A DNA stretch of 64,000 bases from Malachius bipustulatus (lineage: Eukaryota; Arthropoda; Insecta; Coleoptera; Melyridae), in the NCBI GenBank assembly GCA_910589415.1, contig OU342636.1:45920037-45984036 (forward strand), read 5' to 3'. Below are positions 12,085 through 23,490 of this stretch, piece by piece (positions within the stretch are counted from its first letter, which is position 1; each line of letters begins with the position of its first letter). Both the position numbers and the translations under genes were made by a program. The notes below the pieces were generated by a model that did no database searches, was not told where the DNA came from, and worked only from the letters and a program-made list of their open reading frames with translations.

Positions 12085-12480
12085 CAGAATAGTATTATAG
12101 GGATGTTCGAAATGTAATCCGTTATGGAGTAGGCCGTGACACAAAGAGGTGTGTGTCTTATAGCTTCTTAATCCACTATTTACAACTGACAGCTCTTGAT
12201 TTTTTAGGTTAGGACAGTTGTCAAAACATTCAAGAAGGTTAAAAAAAAAATAGGCACTCACTTATTGACATTTTTCATAAAGCAGATAAATAAAATCAAT
12301 TAATTAATTTTGGAGGTGAGCGAAGTGCCCTCCACCCTCTTGGACATATTTTAATACACGGTGTCTCACTCCACAAAGGGCACTTTGTAACAGTTCAGGT
12401 GTATCATTTATCTCGGTGAACTACTTCTTTTCGATCCTGCATCTCAATTCAGCCAATTCACGAGGTAATAACTCCTGCCC
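12085..12480 (-). pseudogene. Mariner-like transposase C-terminus and transposon 3' end, decayed
   Basis: Read on the minus strand, 12470-12310 gives PRELAELRCRIEKK followed by TPELLQSALCGVRHRVLKY and GGGHFAHLQN. This is the usual C-terminal pattern of mariner-type (DDE, IS630-Tc1) transposases in insects, where PRxLxELRxRI is followed by a TPExLQ helix and NGGHxEHL. A stop codon interrupts it after the KK. The non-coding tail down to about 12092 (TATAGGGATGTTCGAAATG) looks like the transposon end. A homologous piece lies inverted at 19105-19395. The open frame just upstream (12727-12458) is unrecognised and may be more of this relic. Confidence 0.6.
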
Positions 12481-12923
12481 TGCACCACCCTCCACTCGAT
12501 AAGGACAAAGTGAGCATTTTTCCGAAGTAGCGTGCTTCAGGTTCCCACGGAAACATCAATTTGAGGCTAGATGACGAACTGATGTGTAAGGATCGTTTTG
12601 CATAACATATATTGCGAGCTCTTCTCTTTGGTCTGCCACTTTCTGTTTTCACAACATTTCCTATCACTTGAAAATTTGAAATGTATCGCAAAACAGCTTC
12701 TCTAAAATGCTGGACGGTCACCACCACAACACCGGATACTCCTAGGACTCAATTAGGCAGTTTTAATAGATCCAAATTCCATCTAGGTATTTAGAAAATA
12801 ATTTTCAACTAGAAACGTTTTTTGTTCTAACTTACTGAAGGTAATTAATTTAAACATTTTAAAATAATCAAACGTGGGTAGGTACGAAATAATTATTGTT
12901 TTCCATGATTCATGACCATTATT

Positions 12924-13146
12924 CCTCAGTCGGCCAAAAGATATAGTAATAAAAGTGCGCGGTAAGTTTACAATCCAGGTAGGCAGATCTTATATACACA
13001 AGGATTATACATAATTATACACAAACCATGGAAAGCCCTTCTCATTGGTTTACCGGAACCAGGTAACCAATAAATCAGATGTGACTACTTTTGGACCTTA
13101 AAAGTTTGTGCGCAGTTTCATTACTATATCTGTTGGTCGACTGAGG
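12924..13146. mobile_element. 223-bp TIR element (MITE)
   Basis: Both ends begin CCTCAGTCG and remain matched for about 37 bp (GATATAGTAAT in each arm). The interior is unrelated. No coding capacity and no clear TSD. Confidence 0.72.
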
Positions 13147-13379
13147 TATAGAGAATGTTTGTTTAAGGTTAAAGAAGCAATTTCTAGAATTTTTCCAGAG
13201 CGGTCTCTCGTTATAATATTAGAAAGATATTGCTGACGCATTCAGACAGTATTAAAGCTAACCTTATTCGTTTAAGGACTTGCAGTAAATCTATTGGTTT
13301 CTTAAGATATTATTGCAGTTACTTCACCAGCCACAACTTTATTGTAGTTTTTAACTGGAGCGCCGGCGTATAACTTGTC

Positions 13380-13591
13380 AAAAATTAGTAAAGTTACCTA
13401 ATCTGAGTTTTTCTATTTACCTAATTAATATTTTAAAATTTTAATGTTTTAATTTTAAAATATATTAATTAGGTAAATAGAAAAACTCAGATTAGTAGTA
13501 ACTTTACTAATTTTTGATAATTTTTTCAATAATTTTAATGTTTTTATAAACATTAAAATTTTAACTCAGATTAGGTAACTTTACTAATTTT
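13380..13591. repeat. Near-perfect 135-bp hairpin plus a third partial arm
   Basis: An arm of about 64 bp (AAAAATTAGTAAAGTTACCT ... AATATTTTAAAATTTT) is followed by a short loop and its complement, ending near 13515. A further incomplete copy follows to 13591 (AACTCAGATTAGGTAACTTT). AT-rich MITE-like foldback; no gene. Confidence 0.7.
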
Positions 13592-14860
13592 TAATTTTTA
13601 ATAATTTTTATTTAATGTGATCGCGATCTCAAAGCCTCAACAAACTGTGGAATCATAAGGTATTTTATTAGAAAAGAGTAATAATTGTGGAGTAATAGCC
13701 ACTCCACTACAACAAGATCACTACACTCCACAATTTTCAATTCTCTTCAAATAAAATCTCAAAGAACAAAGGTTAGGTAGGACGTTCTACGAATATTAAC
13801 GACCGTCGACGAATATAGCACGAGCACGAAATAAGGTACAGATAATAATGCTCTCCCTAAACGCTGTGCTAATAACGTTTGGCACTAACCGTATTATGGT
13901 TTGCGTTATCGTAAAGTACATCTACGCATGCTCTGATGTCAAAATAACGTCAACTTTAATACTGCCAGACGTTATTTGTGTCCAAGGATTCTGTATATAA
14001 CTATAGGATTGCTCCATTCCTATGCTACCCATGTTGTCGCGTCCCCACCACTCCACGAGGCTGATGTGACGTCAGAGGAGTGCTGGGCCCGCGAACCTTG
14101 TATCTAAAGCACGTGCTGACAGTGCGGAAGTATTGCTAAAGAGCCTTGTTTTTGTGCAAAAACCTGTGTAAAACTACAGTGAAAGTGTCTTTGTGTTATT
14201 TTCAACCCTATTTTAATTTAGTGTGGTAAGAATAATTATTATAAAACGTTATTATAAACAGTTACATGCACACTGTGTGTAACCGATTGATATGTTCTTT
14301 TATCACCCTGTAAATTCTTCATTTTTATTGTGCGTTTTTACCTGATTTTTTTTATTACTGTTGCACGTGCTGGCTGGATCATTTGTATTTTAATAGCTCT
14401 AGAATCTACAGAAGAGGTAAAAATATAAAATAAAAATAATTTTGCGAATATTATAGGAGGTAAATGAACATGTGACTGTTTGAATATAAGGAACAATTAT
14501 TATTATTATATTTTAAATTATTTATATTATAAATTGTTTAGAAAGTGTTTGTGCGCATTATGGAATTTTATTATGTATTTTTATAAATTTTGAAAACTTT
14601 GTAGGTTTTTTTAATCACCTACCTACCCACCAAACTTATAAATCACAGTAGTCCCTAACTACAAATAATATAGGTAAGTAACTGATGGTTATCACCAAAT
14701 TATATTTAATTAAGTATGATCTTGCAGTCAGTATTATGAGGAAGTCGGCAGGAACTTTTCAAATAACTTTCCTTAATTAAAAAACTCAAAAATAAACTAG
14801 ATACAGACTTTGCAGAAGCTAAAAAAATTAAAGTCCAGACCTATAGTATAAATTCAACTA
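13592..14860. other. Intergenic; weak promoter-like patch
   Basis: No coding gene supported. A GC-richer block at about 13990-14225 contains a CRE-type palindrome TGACGTCA (14067-14074) and a donor-like TGTG|GTAAGA near 14224, which could mark a first exon. However, part of this block has a diverged inverted relative at about 16290-16395 (AAGGATTCTGTATA and TGACGTCAC in both), so it may be repeat-derived. A diverged inverted pair around TGTGGAGT lies at 13640-13745. Confidence 0.3.
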
Positions 14861-15813
14861 TACAGGGTGCATCATATATCCTTCTTTGTATTGCTATCTC
14901 GTAAACGCTAACATACAGGATCAGTTAAATTAGAGTGGAAGATGCTAAATTTGATGATTAATAAGAATCTGAACTTTTTTTTTATTTTCCGTCGGTGCTG
15001 AAATATCCCGAAAAAACTGAAAAATCGAGATTTCTTTTTTTTGGAATATCTTTCTTGCTATTGGAAATTAATAAATAATTTTTTGTAGGCTTACATAAGT
15101 CACCATCTGACGTTTAAAGCCATTTTCAAAACCGACTAATAAATAAATAAATAAACAAGGGCAGAGTTTTCAGTTAACTTTCGTTTTTCTTATGGCCGCC
15201 ATATTATTTTTTTATGTCGTTCGATATAAAAACATAATAGAAACCAAATATAAATATACATTAAAAAAAAATTTCAAAAATTTTATTCTTTTTTCGAAGA
15301 AAAACAAAAAAAAAATCGCTGAAATAAGTCAATATGAAGTCATACTGGCTTGCCTTATGGTTTTTTAATTTCTCTGTGATATTCGGTCAAAAAAGTTTTT
15401 GAAAAAAAAGAACAAAAATTTTTGAAATTTATTTTTTGAAGTTTTTGTTTTCCATTATTTTTTTCATACCGAACGACATAAAAAAACAATATGGCGGCCA
15501 TAAGAAAAACAAAAGTTGACAATGAAAACTCTTGGGATCTAGTCGGCTTTGAAAATTTTTGAAACGTCAGATCGGTAGCTCTTGGCGACTTATGTAAGCC
15601 TACAAAAAACTATTTATAAATTTACAATAATAAAAAAGATATGACGAAAATAAGAAATTTCGATATTTCAGGAATGGTAACAGATATCTTGTATGACTTG
15701 ACGGATTAGAGATGACCATAAAATTGCGCATCTTTTCTCTAATTTAACCGACCCTGCATCTCTTATCAGTGTTCAGGAGATAGAAATATAGAGGATATAT
15801 GGTGCACCCTGTA
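14861..15813. mobile_element. 953-bp long-armed foldback element
   Basis: The left end TACAGGGTGCATCATATATC pairs with the right end GATATATGGTGCACCCTGTA. Arms match along most of the length; for example ATGGCCGCCATATTATTTT near 15193 pairs with AATATGGCGGCCAT near 15488. TA lies at each end. The structure is like 8351-9140 but the internal sequence differs, so it is another family moved by the same kind of enzyme. Non-coding. Confidence 0.75.
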
Positions 15814-15981
15814 TACATACTTTGCCAAACTGATTTTGGTAAACAATAAAAAAATCGAATACCTACCTAAAATCGGTTACCTAGGAAACAAAATCAAAAT
15901 AACACATATTTTAAGTGGAAAGTTTTTAGAAATAAATTTCAATTAAGTATTAATATCGCTAGCTTTGAATTGTTATTACAG

Positions 15982-16039
15982 ACTTTTACTGGCCTAGAAA
16001 GACTTCCCAAAGAATTTCCCAAAAATATGCAACAATTAG
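15982..16039 (+). other. Candidate 58-nt internal exon
   Basis: An acceptor-like TTGTTATTACAG ends at 15981 and a donor-like TTAG|GTAGGT starts at 16040. Between them the frame reads TFTGLERLPKEFPKNMQQL without a stop. The peptide is not recognised. Splice sites of this quality occur by chance in AT-rich DNA, so support is weak. Confidence 0.15.
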
Positions 16040-16841
16040 GTAGGTACTCTAAATACATATGTACCTACATCTCTCGGGAAATAAATAAACTGTTGACTTC
16101 AGTTGCCTATAAAATTAAATTTCAGATAAAATGTAACGTGTTACCGTCTGCGATGCAAACAATAATAATCGAGGAATTAGTCTCAGACCTTAGCCTTTAT
16201 TTTATATTGACTAAAAAGTAAAAAAAGTCCAACAGATTCACAAAATGACTAATAAAATACACCGCAGCAATGCTTGAAATATGTAACCAGCACGTCCGTG
16301 ACGTCACTCACCCCCACTCCGTTGGAGAAACTTTCATCGGATCGAGCTATCCTACACTATACAGAATCCTTGATTTGTGTCTGCAATAATATCTCTCTAT
16401 TATCACAGAATAGACTTAATTCTGTGCTATTATCCTTTAAAGTCACTTTCTTCGGCGCTGCTGCTGCTAGTGATGCGTCAACCGAGCATCGAAATCACGA
16501 CGATATGTGTCGATTCTTTTTTAATAACACCTGAGTGCAAAAAAACACTACTTCAGAATAATTGTTGCCTATCTGATGAAATATTTAGACTCAGGGACGA
16601 AGTACTGACGATTCATTACTTGTAACTACCCGTAAAACTACAGTTATTTTGAAATAACGGACAAATAAATCACAGTTACAGGACGTTACCGTGACAGCGC
16701 ATCACAATCATATAGTAGAAATAGAAACAGAAACTTTGACAGTAGAAAGTTGAATAGACTAGTGACGACTAGTCTACTAAAATAAGTTTTTGGACTTTTT
16801 GGCGCATTCGATTCGCATATCATATTATAATAAGTAATAAC
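16040..16841. other. Intergenic, no gene seen
   Basis: Short open frames only. Contains the diverged inverted relative of the 13990-14100 patch (about 16290-16395). Nothing else recognised. Confidence 0.35.
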
Positions 16842-18198
16842 TAGTGATGGGCAGAATCGAATACTTTCAAGAATCGAGACCTCAGTACTCGAATACTTAT
16901 CAGAATCGAATACTTCAGTATTCGAATACTGACGATACGAGTACCAGACCAAAGATCGATTCTGCCGCGCTCGGGACTCCGGAATCGGGCTGTTGCCGAT
17001 ACCGACTACCTACTACTACTACTCGAATGCTTCAGTATTCGAATACTGACAATATGAATGAGTACGACTACTACGAGAACAAGGATAAGGAAGGATCGAT
17101 TCTGCTGGTCGAAGGTCGAAGCCGCTTGACCTTGATTCCTATTCCTGCTAACATAGTGTCCCGCATTCCGCATTGACTTTTCCCGAAGTTGTCTTATAGT
17201 TATAGGTACTTATTATTATTAATATTATTATTAACACGAGGATCGAGACGGAGACGGAATAACTTAACAAATTAACTTTTTTACTATAACTAATATGCAT
17301 ATTATGGTATATCGGGATCGCGTTGAATATTAACTAGGTACCTTACCTACCTATAGGTATGACCTTATAATTATGTGAACTTCATTTTATTTTCAGTACA
17401 CCAAAAAACTGTTAGTTGGATACAATTATTATTATGGGCAGGTACCTACCTACCTGATCTGTATGAAAAATTTAAACAATTTGATCTTTTTGTATAAGTA
17501 GGTATATAGGTAAAATTTATAAGGATATAATAGTAATATTAAATTATTAATTAAAATAATTACTTAAATGACTGCGAAAGGTACCCATATTCAGTAAATA
17601 TTCAAGTCATTAAAAATTATTAAAATTAAAATTAAAATAATGAATGATGATACGGTAGGTACCTAGGTAGGCAAAACACATTTTATTTTATATTTGGAAT
17701 GTGAGATTAAAGATAGATTTCATATTTCATCTATCAGTCTATAATAAGCGACTGCAGTAGTTTGTAGACAATACAACACAATAATAAAAATAAATAATAA
17801 CAGCGGCAATCCGGCAATGCAATAAATATGGACACGATTAGGAGTTCCGATTCCACATCCGAGAATCGAGACGCGAGGCGAGACCCGAGACATTCATCCA
17901 TCCGAGATCTTGTACTCGTATTAAAGTATTCGAATTCTTTTCTGACGTCGAAAATCGCCGATCCCACATCCGAGCCGAGAATCGCTCCACGATCCGAGAC
18001 ATAAGCACAAGAAAGCGACCATCCGAGATCTAGTATTCGAATGCTAGTACTCGAATGTTTTTCAAGTATTCGAATTCTGTTCTGACGTCGGAATCGGCAA
18101 GAATCGATACCACCGAGTACTTGAGAGAATCGAGACATGCGAGTACTTGTGAGAATCGAATACATCTCGATTCTGGTATTCGAATACTCCCAACACTA
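16842..18198. mobile_element. hAT-type non-autonomous element, copy A (1357 bp)
   Basis: Ends are TAGTGATGGGC and, inverted, TAGTGTTGGGA. The element is flanked by a perfect 8-bp duplication GTAATAAC (16834-16841 and 18199-18206), the diagnostic length for hAT insertions. Both ends carry many overlapping TATTCGAATA / GAATCGAATAC palindromic motifs, presumably transposase-binding repeats. The open frames here (on either strand) simply read through these motifs; no transposase domain is present. A same-length, near-identical copy lies inverted at 22134-23490 with a different TSD, proving independent transposition. Confidence 0.9.
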
Positions 18199-18206
18199 GT
18201 AATAAC

Positions 18207-18546
18207 AGAAGTTTGGTTTGGTTATTGTTTATTTATTTATCAGTAATCTCCATTCTCCATATTTTGTTTTAATTCGATGGTTTGTAATTATTGTTCAAAT
18301 TAATTAAAAGCGCTCACGTAGAAGCGAAAAACTGCAATAGTTGAAAGTTTTTTATCGCAATGGATTGAACTTCATGGAATATGTGTGGATGGATGGATGT
18401 TCTTTTAAGATCTGTCTAGAATAATTATTATCATGATTGCAAACCCAAAAGAGAAGCTTCAAAAACTCAGTGCTTGGATTTCTGTTATTACAAGTTTCTT
18501 AGAAAAGGAGGTACTCGCTTTTGTCCTTATATTCAAGCAGTGGATA
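18207..18546. other. Short intergenic stretch, no gene
   Basis: AT-rich sequence between two hAT-type insertions. Nothing recognised. Confidence 0.35.
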
Positions 18547-18554
18547 CCTTGGGC

Positions 18555-18874
18555 CAGAGGCGTCCAAACTTTTTGCTGCGAGGGCCAGTTTGGTATTTAA
18601 ATTCATTAGCGGGGCCCTGAATTTTTGGTTTGTCGTGGACAATCTCGTAGCTTTGCATGCACTGCAGTTGAGGGCCTACGTACAGTCAGAGTACAAAATC
18701 AAATGTAGTGTAGTCGAGCGTGATACTGTGATGCTCATTCTAACCGAATGCGCTCTTCATCTGCGCGAGATCTAATATCTATATTTTACTATATTTTACG
18801 AAATCCTTGGCGGGCCGGATAAAATCTCCTGCCGGGCCGGGTTTGGCCCGCGGGCCGTAGTTTGGACACCTCTG
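18555..18874. mobile_element. hAT-type MITE, 320 bp
   Basis: Ends CAGAGGCGTCCAAACT and, inverted, CAGAGGTGTCCAAACT are typical of a widespread hAT family (CAGxGGxGTCCAAACT). GGCCCGCGGGCC follows inside the right end. Flanks CCTTGGGC (18547-18554) and CCTTAGGC (18875-18882) are an 8-bp TSD with one mismatch. Non-coding. Confidence 0.85.
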
Positions 18875-19104
18875 CCTTAGGCAGGTAAATTTTGTTTTAT
18901 TACGTCCTAAAACTTACAGTTTTAACCCAGACTTGTTTGCAGGCTTGGCATATGACTTAAGAATATCATGTAGATCAGTTCCCAAAGTTGCCGAACAAGG
19001 ATTTGCTATTTTGAAAAGTTCCGAAGCAACCGATTTAGTGAAGGAGATATTATGAGAAGATCGACTATAATATCTGTCGTAATATACCAATCCGATACCC
19101 TAGC

Positions 19105-19395
19105 AGTTATTATCCGATTTCCGAACAATTACAGAGTGCCTTTTGTGGAGTGCGGGAAACCTTAAATGAGTTACTTGTTGATTTTATTTATGTTTTGTAA
19201 AAATGTCGATAAAGTAAATTTTATTTTATGTTGTACAAAACCTTAAATGTTTTGTCAACTGACCTAACCTAAAAAAAATCAAGAGCTGTGTCAGTTGTAA
19301 AGAGTGGACTAATAAGAAGCTAAGACAAACCTCTTTGTGTCAGGGCCTACTCCATAACGAATTACTTTTCGAACACCCTATTATAGTTTATGTGT
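19105..19395 (+). pseudogene. Mariner-like transposon 3' fragment
   Basis: Inverted homologue of 12085-12400. It starts with TTACAGAGTGCCTTTTGTGG, equivalent to the LQSALCGV codons of the 12-kb copy. It continues through the non-coding tail (AAATCAAGAGCTGTGTCAGT, CACAAAGAGG in both) to an end-like CGAACACCCTATTATAG. Too short and broken to encode anything. Confidence 0.6.
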
Positions 19396-19397
19396 AA

Positions 19398-20302
19398 AAG
19401 TTTCAAAGCAGAACATAGGCGAATAGCACGGGAAATCACATATTTGCAGTTTATTTCTCACCACTTTTATCTACAAGAATGGTAATGGTGTGTAAGTATC
19501 GAAAGAGAATTATTTTCTTAACATGCTGCTGATATCAAAATAGCTACTAATTAACAGTTTTCTTTCATGACAGAATATTTTAAACATTTTCAAAATTAAA
19601 AGATGCGAGCTGCCATGACATGCTAAATTCGGATAAATTTTTCACTGTCAAAGCAAATATTTTCAATTATTTAATTTATTTTAATTCTGATTGAACATCA
19701 ATAAAAAATTACGAAAATCCTCATTTAACATCATTTTGTTTCACAAAAAATTAACATGAAAACCACGCTTTTATAAATTATTGCGCTTCGAACTTGTCCG
19801 AGTTGTTGGTTATTAACGAGTGCACATTCGACAATGACTAGCTCAGTAAATTTTGTTTTTAAGGTAATCCCAAGATCCCAAAAAAAGTCACAGCAAGGAA
19901 AGGTGTTAAATCGGGAGATCTGGCCGGCCAGTTAATAGTACCACGGCGATAAACACGCGTCCCGCATTAGAATAGCCATTTATTATTATTATTATCATTC
20001 ATTGACAATCTTCTCAGGGAAATGTGTATCAGTAATTAGAAATGTTTGTTTTGACAAAATTATTCGAATTAGGCGCATGTCATGGCCGCTCACATTCTTA
20101 ATTTTGAAAATGTTCAAGTTATTCTGTCATCATAAAGAAACTGTTAATTATTAAGTATTTTTGGTATCACAATGCTCAGAAAATAATTCACTCTCCATCA
20201 TAGACACCATCATCATTCTTGTAGATAAAAGTGGTGAGAAATAAACTGCAAATATGTGATTTCCCATGCTATTTGCCTATGTGCTGCTTTGAAACTTATT
20301 GT
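19398..20302. mobile_element. Inverted-repeat element around a transposase relic
   Basis: Arms of about 200-230 bp pair across the element: GTTTCAAAGCAGAACATAGG at the left with CCTATGTGCTGCTTTGAAAC at the right, with ATAAAAGTGGTGAGAAATAA further in. Between the arms, on the minus strand at about 19970-19850, the frame reads TINWPARSPDLTP, the signature around the third catalytic Asp of mariner-type transposases. The rest of the enzyme is absent. A chimaeric or internally deleted Tc1/mariner-like element. Confidence 0.65.
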
Positions 20303-20454
20303 CACACACGGTATGTATAAATTAGTAATAAAAGTAATAAACAATGTATGGCTCATTTTTTATTGATTGAATGAGTATTATTGGTAACCCTAACCCTACA
20401 TTTTAGGTCGCCTATTTATTTTTAATTTTATTGTAATTATCTGGACTGAAATTA
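20303..20454. other. Short intergenic stretch
   Basis: Contains a short TAACCCTAACCCT run near 20390 that is too brief to be telomeric. Nothing else. Confidence 0.3.
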
Positions 20455-20739
20455 ATGTTAAATAATAATAAGGTTGATAGTAAGGAAGTAAAAAGGCAGG
20501 TTTTCTTGGTTTATTTATTTAACTCAGTTAGACTATTTTTTATTCATAATTATGTACCTATACAGGATGTGTTCGACTTTATTTTGTGGAATTATTTAAT
20601 ACAGAAGAAAAACACATTTGATTTTGAATATAAACAACATTACGTGTTATTAAAGGATAATAATTCTCTTGACGTTGACAAATACTTCCTCCATACAGAC
20701 ATACAGATAACTGAAACTATGATGATAAACCTTATTTAA
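20455..20739 (+). CDS. Hypothetical small ORF, unrecognised
   Basis: A 94-codon frame with a true ATG, rich in Asn, Asp, Lys and aromatic residues, including HNYVPIQDVFDFILWNYLI. I do not recognise a domain, signal peptide or membrane segment. It sits between an inverted-repeat element and a Copia relic, with no promoter or splice signal that stands out. It may be a chance frame or a fragment of an unrecognised element. Confidence 0.15.
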   Translation: MLNNNKVDSKEVKRQVFLVYLFNSVRLFFIHNYVPIQDVFDFILWNYLIQKKNTFDFEYKQHYVLLKDNNSLDVDKYFLHTDIQITETMMINLI

Positions 20740-20839
20740 AACCAACACTCCCACTTTTTGAATATTTGCAGTTAATAATTAACATTATAATATTACGTTC
20801 ACAACAATCCTTAATGCAAACACTCTTACTTACACCTAA

Positions 20840-22116
20840 CAGATCTCGCATCTCTTCAAATCTTTTCTTCGGTAAAGATTTCGTGAATAATCAGCTTTCT
20901 GATTTTTACTTGAAACATACTTTGGCTCGATTATTCCACTTTTAATATTTTCACGTATAAAATGTTACTTAACATCCACACATTTTGTACGAATATGAAA
21001 CTCTGGATTATGAATCAGCCTTGGAGCCTTGTAGCACTTTGATTGTCTACATACATAGATAGTTGTTGGGCTCTTCAATATGTTCTCCAATATCTGAGTA
21101 AAGTTGCCTTAACCAGAGGGGGCTTCTTTAGTTGCTTGACAAGCAGCTATGTATTCAGCTTCTGTCGTTGGCAATGATATACTCCAGTTAGTCCAGTTTG
21201 ACGTTTACTTGACCATGTAATTGAATTGGACTCCCACAGATTTTGAAAACATAACCTGTTGTTGATTTTCTTGTTTCCCTGTCGCTCGCAAAATCTGAAT
21301 CATTAAAGCCAGTCAGACATTTCTGTTCTTGTTTCTTGAAAAGGATTCTAAAATCACATGTAGGGTGGTGGGTGACCTTTCAAATATATTCTAATGATTC
21401 GTATGACGACAGCATTCCATTGAGAATTAGTGTCATTATTTAGATATACCTGCACCTGCTAATAACTCCCACTGAATATGAGATGTCAGGTCTCGTTGCC
21501 GTAGAGGCAAATATTATTAATGATCCACCAACTGCCTGTCTGTTCTTGACGGGACTTTTCCAGTGCAGTCTCCATCAGTTTCGCTAGCACCCAAAACTGT
21601 ATTTTCATCTGCCGGCACACTTACAAAATTGCTTCTTGCTGTCCAAATCGATTTATGATTTTTTGTGTAATATAATTATACTCTGGTTTATAAAAATGGA
21701 TCCATCATCATTTTGGCTAATTTGCAAACCAACAAGACTCAACTTTGTCGCTGATTATAACCTCAATATATAGTTGCAGTCTCTTCAAAACGATATCAAT
21801 AGCTTCTTCACTTTTAGAAATTTCTAGACCATTCGTCTACACAATACATAATACATCACTGGCAGAATATTTTTGAAAACCATCGGCTAAATGTCATATA
21901 AAATTCTTCGAGCAAATCTCCATACAGAAACGCTGTCCGGATATCAAACTGTTTTATTTTGTAATAATTATTCTGTGCAGCTACAGCCAATTAGAAATCT
22001 ACTCTTTCTTTTTGACTGGAACCTCTTGCACATAACCTTGCTTTATATTTCTTAATTTCACCATTTGGGGAAGGCTTAACTCTGAAAACCCATTTCGAGC
22101 TAATCGTACTTATTCC
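20840..22116 (-). pseudogene. Ty1/Copia RT and RNase H relic, C-terminal portion
   Basis: Read right to left from 22116 it gives SKWVFRVKPSPNGEIKKYKA, the start of the Copia reverse transcriptase. It continues through QFDIRTAFLYGDL, RPDISYSVGVISR and DSDFASDRETRKSTTGYVF, then LPTTEAEYIAACQATKEA (RNase H) and KSLPKKRFEEMRDLLGV near the end. Stops and frameshifts are frequent, so it is dead. It joins exactly to 29434-29560: removing the element between, plus one copy of its 8-bp TSD, restores an in-frame PEGISTISSKWVF. Only the distal part of Copia pol is present. Confidence 0.85.
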
Positions 22117-22133
22117 GGCAATCCTGTGGTTTG

Positions 22134-23490
22134 TAGTGTTGGGAGTATTCGAATACCAGAATCGAGATGTATTCGATTCTCACAAGTACTCGCATGTCTC
22201 GATTCTCTCAAGTACTCGGTGGTATCGATTCTTGCCGATTCCGACGTCAGAACAGAATTCGAATACTTGAAAAACATTCGAGTACTAGCATTCGAATACT
22301 AGATCTCGGATGGTCGCTTTCTTGTGCTTATGTCTCGGATCGTGGAGCGATTCTCGGCTCGGATGTGGGATCGGCGATTTTCGACGTCAGAAAAGAATTC
22401 GAATACTTTAATACGAGTACAAGATCTCGGATGGATGAATGTCTCGGGTCTCGCCTCGCGTCTCGATTCTCGGATGTGGAATCGGAACTCCTAATCGTGT
22501 CCATATTTATTGCATTGCCGGATTGCCGCTGTTATTATTTATTTTTATTATTGTGTTGTATTGTCTACAAACTACTGCAGTCGCTTATTATAGACTGATA
22601 GATGAAATATGAAATCTATCTTTAATCTCACATTCCAAATATAAAATAAAATGTGTTTTGCCTACCTAGGTACCTACCGTATCATCATTCATTATTTTAA
22701 TTTTAATTTTAATAATTTTTAATGACTTGAATATTTACTGAATATGGGTACCTTTCGCAGTCATTTAAGTAATTATTTTAATTAATAATTTAATATTACT
22801 ATTATATCCTTATAAATTTTACCTATATACCTACTTATACAAAAAGATCAAATTGTTTAAATTTTTCATACAGATCAGGTAGGTAGGTACCTGCCCATAA
22901 TAATAATTGTATCCAACTAACAGTTTTTTGGTGTACTGAAAATAAAATGAAGTTCACATAATTATAAGGTCATACCTATAGGTAGGTAAGGTACCTAGTT
23001 AATATTCAACGCGATCCCGATATACCATAATATGCATATTAGTTATAGTAAAAAAGTTAATTTGTTAAGTTATTCCGTCTCCGTCTCGATCCTCGTGTTA
23101 ATAATAATATTAATAATAATAAGTACCTATAACTATAAGACAACTTCGGGAAAAGTCAATGCGGAATGCGGGACACTATGTTAGCAGGAATAGGAATCAA
23201 GGTCAAGCGGCTTCGACCTTCGACCAGCAGAATCGATCCTTCCTTATCCTTGTTCTCGTAGTACTCGTACTCATTCATATTGTCAGTATTCGAATACTGA
23301 AGCATTCGAGTAGTAGTAGTAGGTAGTCGGTATCGGCAACAGCCCGATTCCGGAGTCCCGAGCGCGGCAGAATCGATCTTTGGTCTGGTACTCGTATCGT
23401 CAGTATTCGAATACTGAAGTATTCGATTCTGATAAGTATTCGAGTACTGAGGTCTCGATTCTTGAAAGTATTCGATTCTGCCCATCACTA
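22134..23490. mobile_element. hAT-type non-autonomous element, copy B (1357 bp)
   Basis: Inverted relative to copy A (16842-18198), same length and almost identical by eye. It is flanked by its own perfect 8-bp TSD GTGGTTTG (22126-22133 and 23491-23498). It inserted into the left TIR of the 7.3-kb element, so it is younger than that element. Subterminal TATTCGAATA arrays are as in copy A. No transposase. Confidence 0.9.

Noticed and set aside
12458..12727. 89-codon minus-strand frame as an independent gene
   Set aside because: It lies next to a decayed transposase, and its sequence shows no recognisable domain beyond that context.
13990..14226. Host promoter with CRE site and first exon
   Set aside because: A diverged inverted relative at about 16290-16395 suggests repeat origin; kept only as a weak note.
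17734..18165. 143-codon frame (and its twin at 22167-22598) as a gene
   Set aside because: It is read-through of the TATTCGAATA motif array of the hAT elements, is identical in both copies because they are recent, and has no domain.
20385..20400. Interstitial telomere (TAACCCTAACCCT)
   Set aside because: Only two units, and insect telomeres usually carry TTAGG rather than TTAGGG.
16842..23490. A single 6.6-kb transposon with 1.36-kb terminal inverted repeats (Polinton-like)
   Set aside because: Each arm has complete hAT-type ends and a different perfect 8-bp target duplication, so they are separate insertions. There are no Polinton genes between them.
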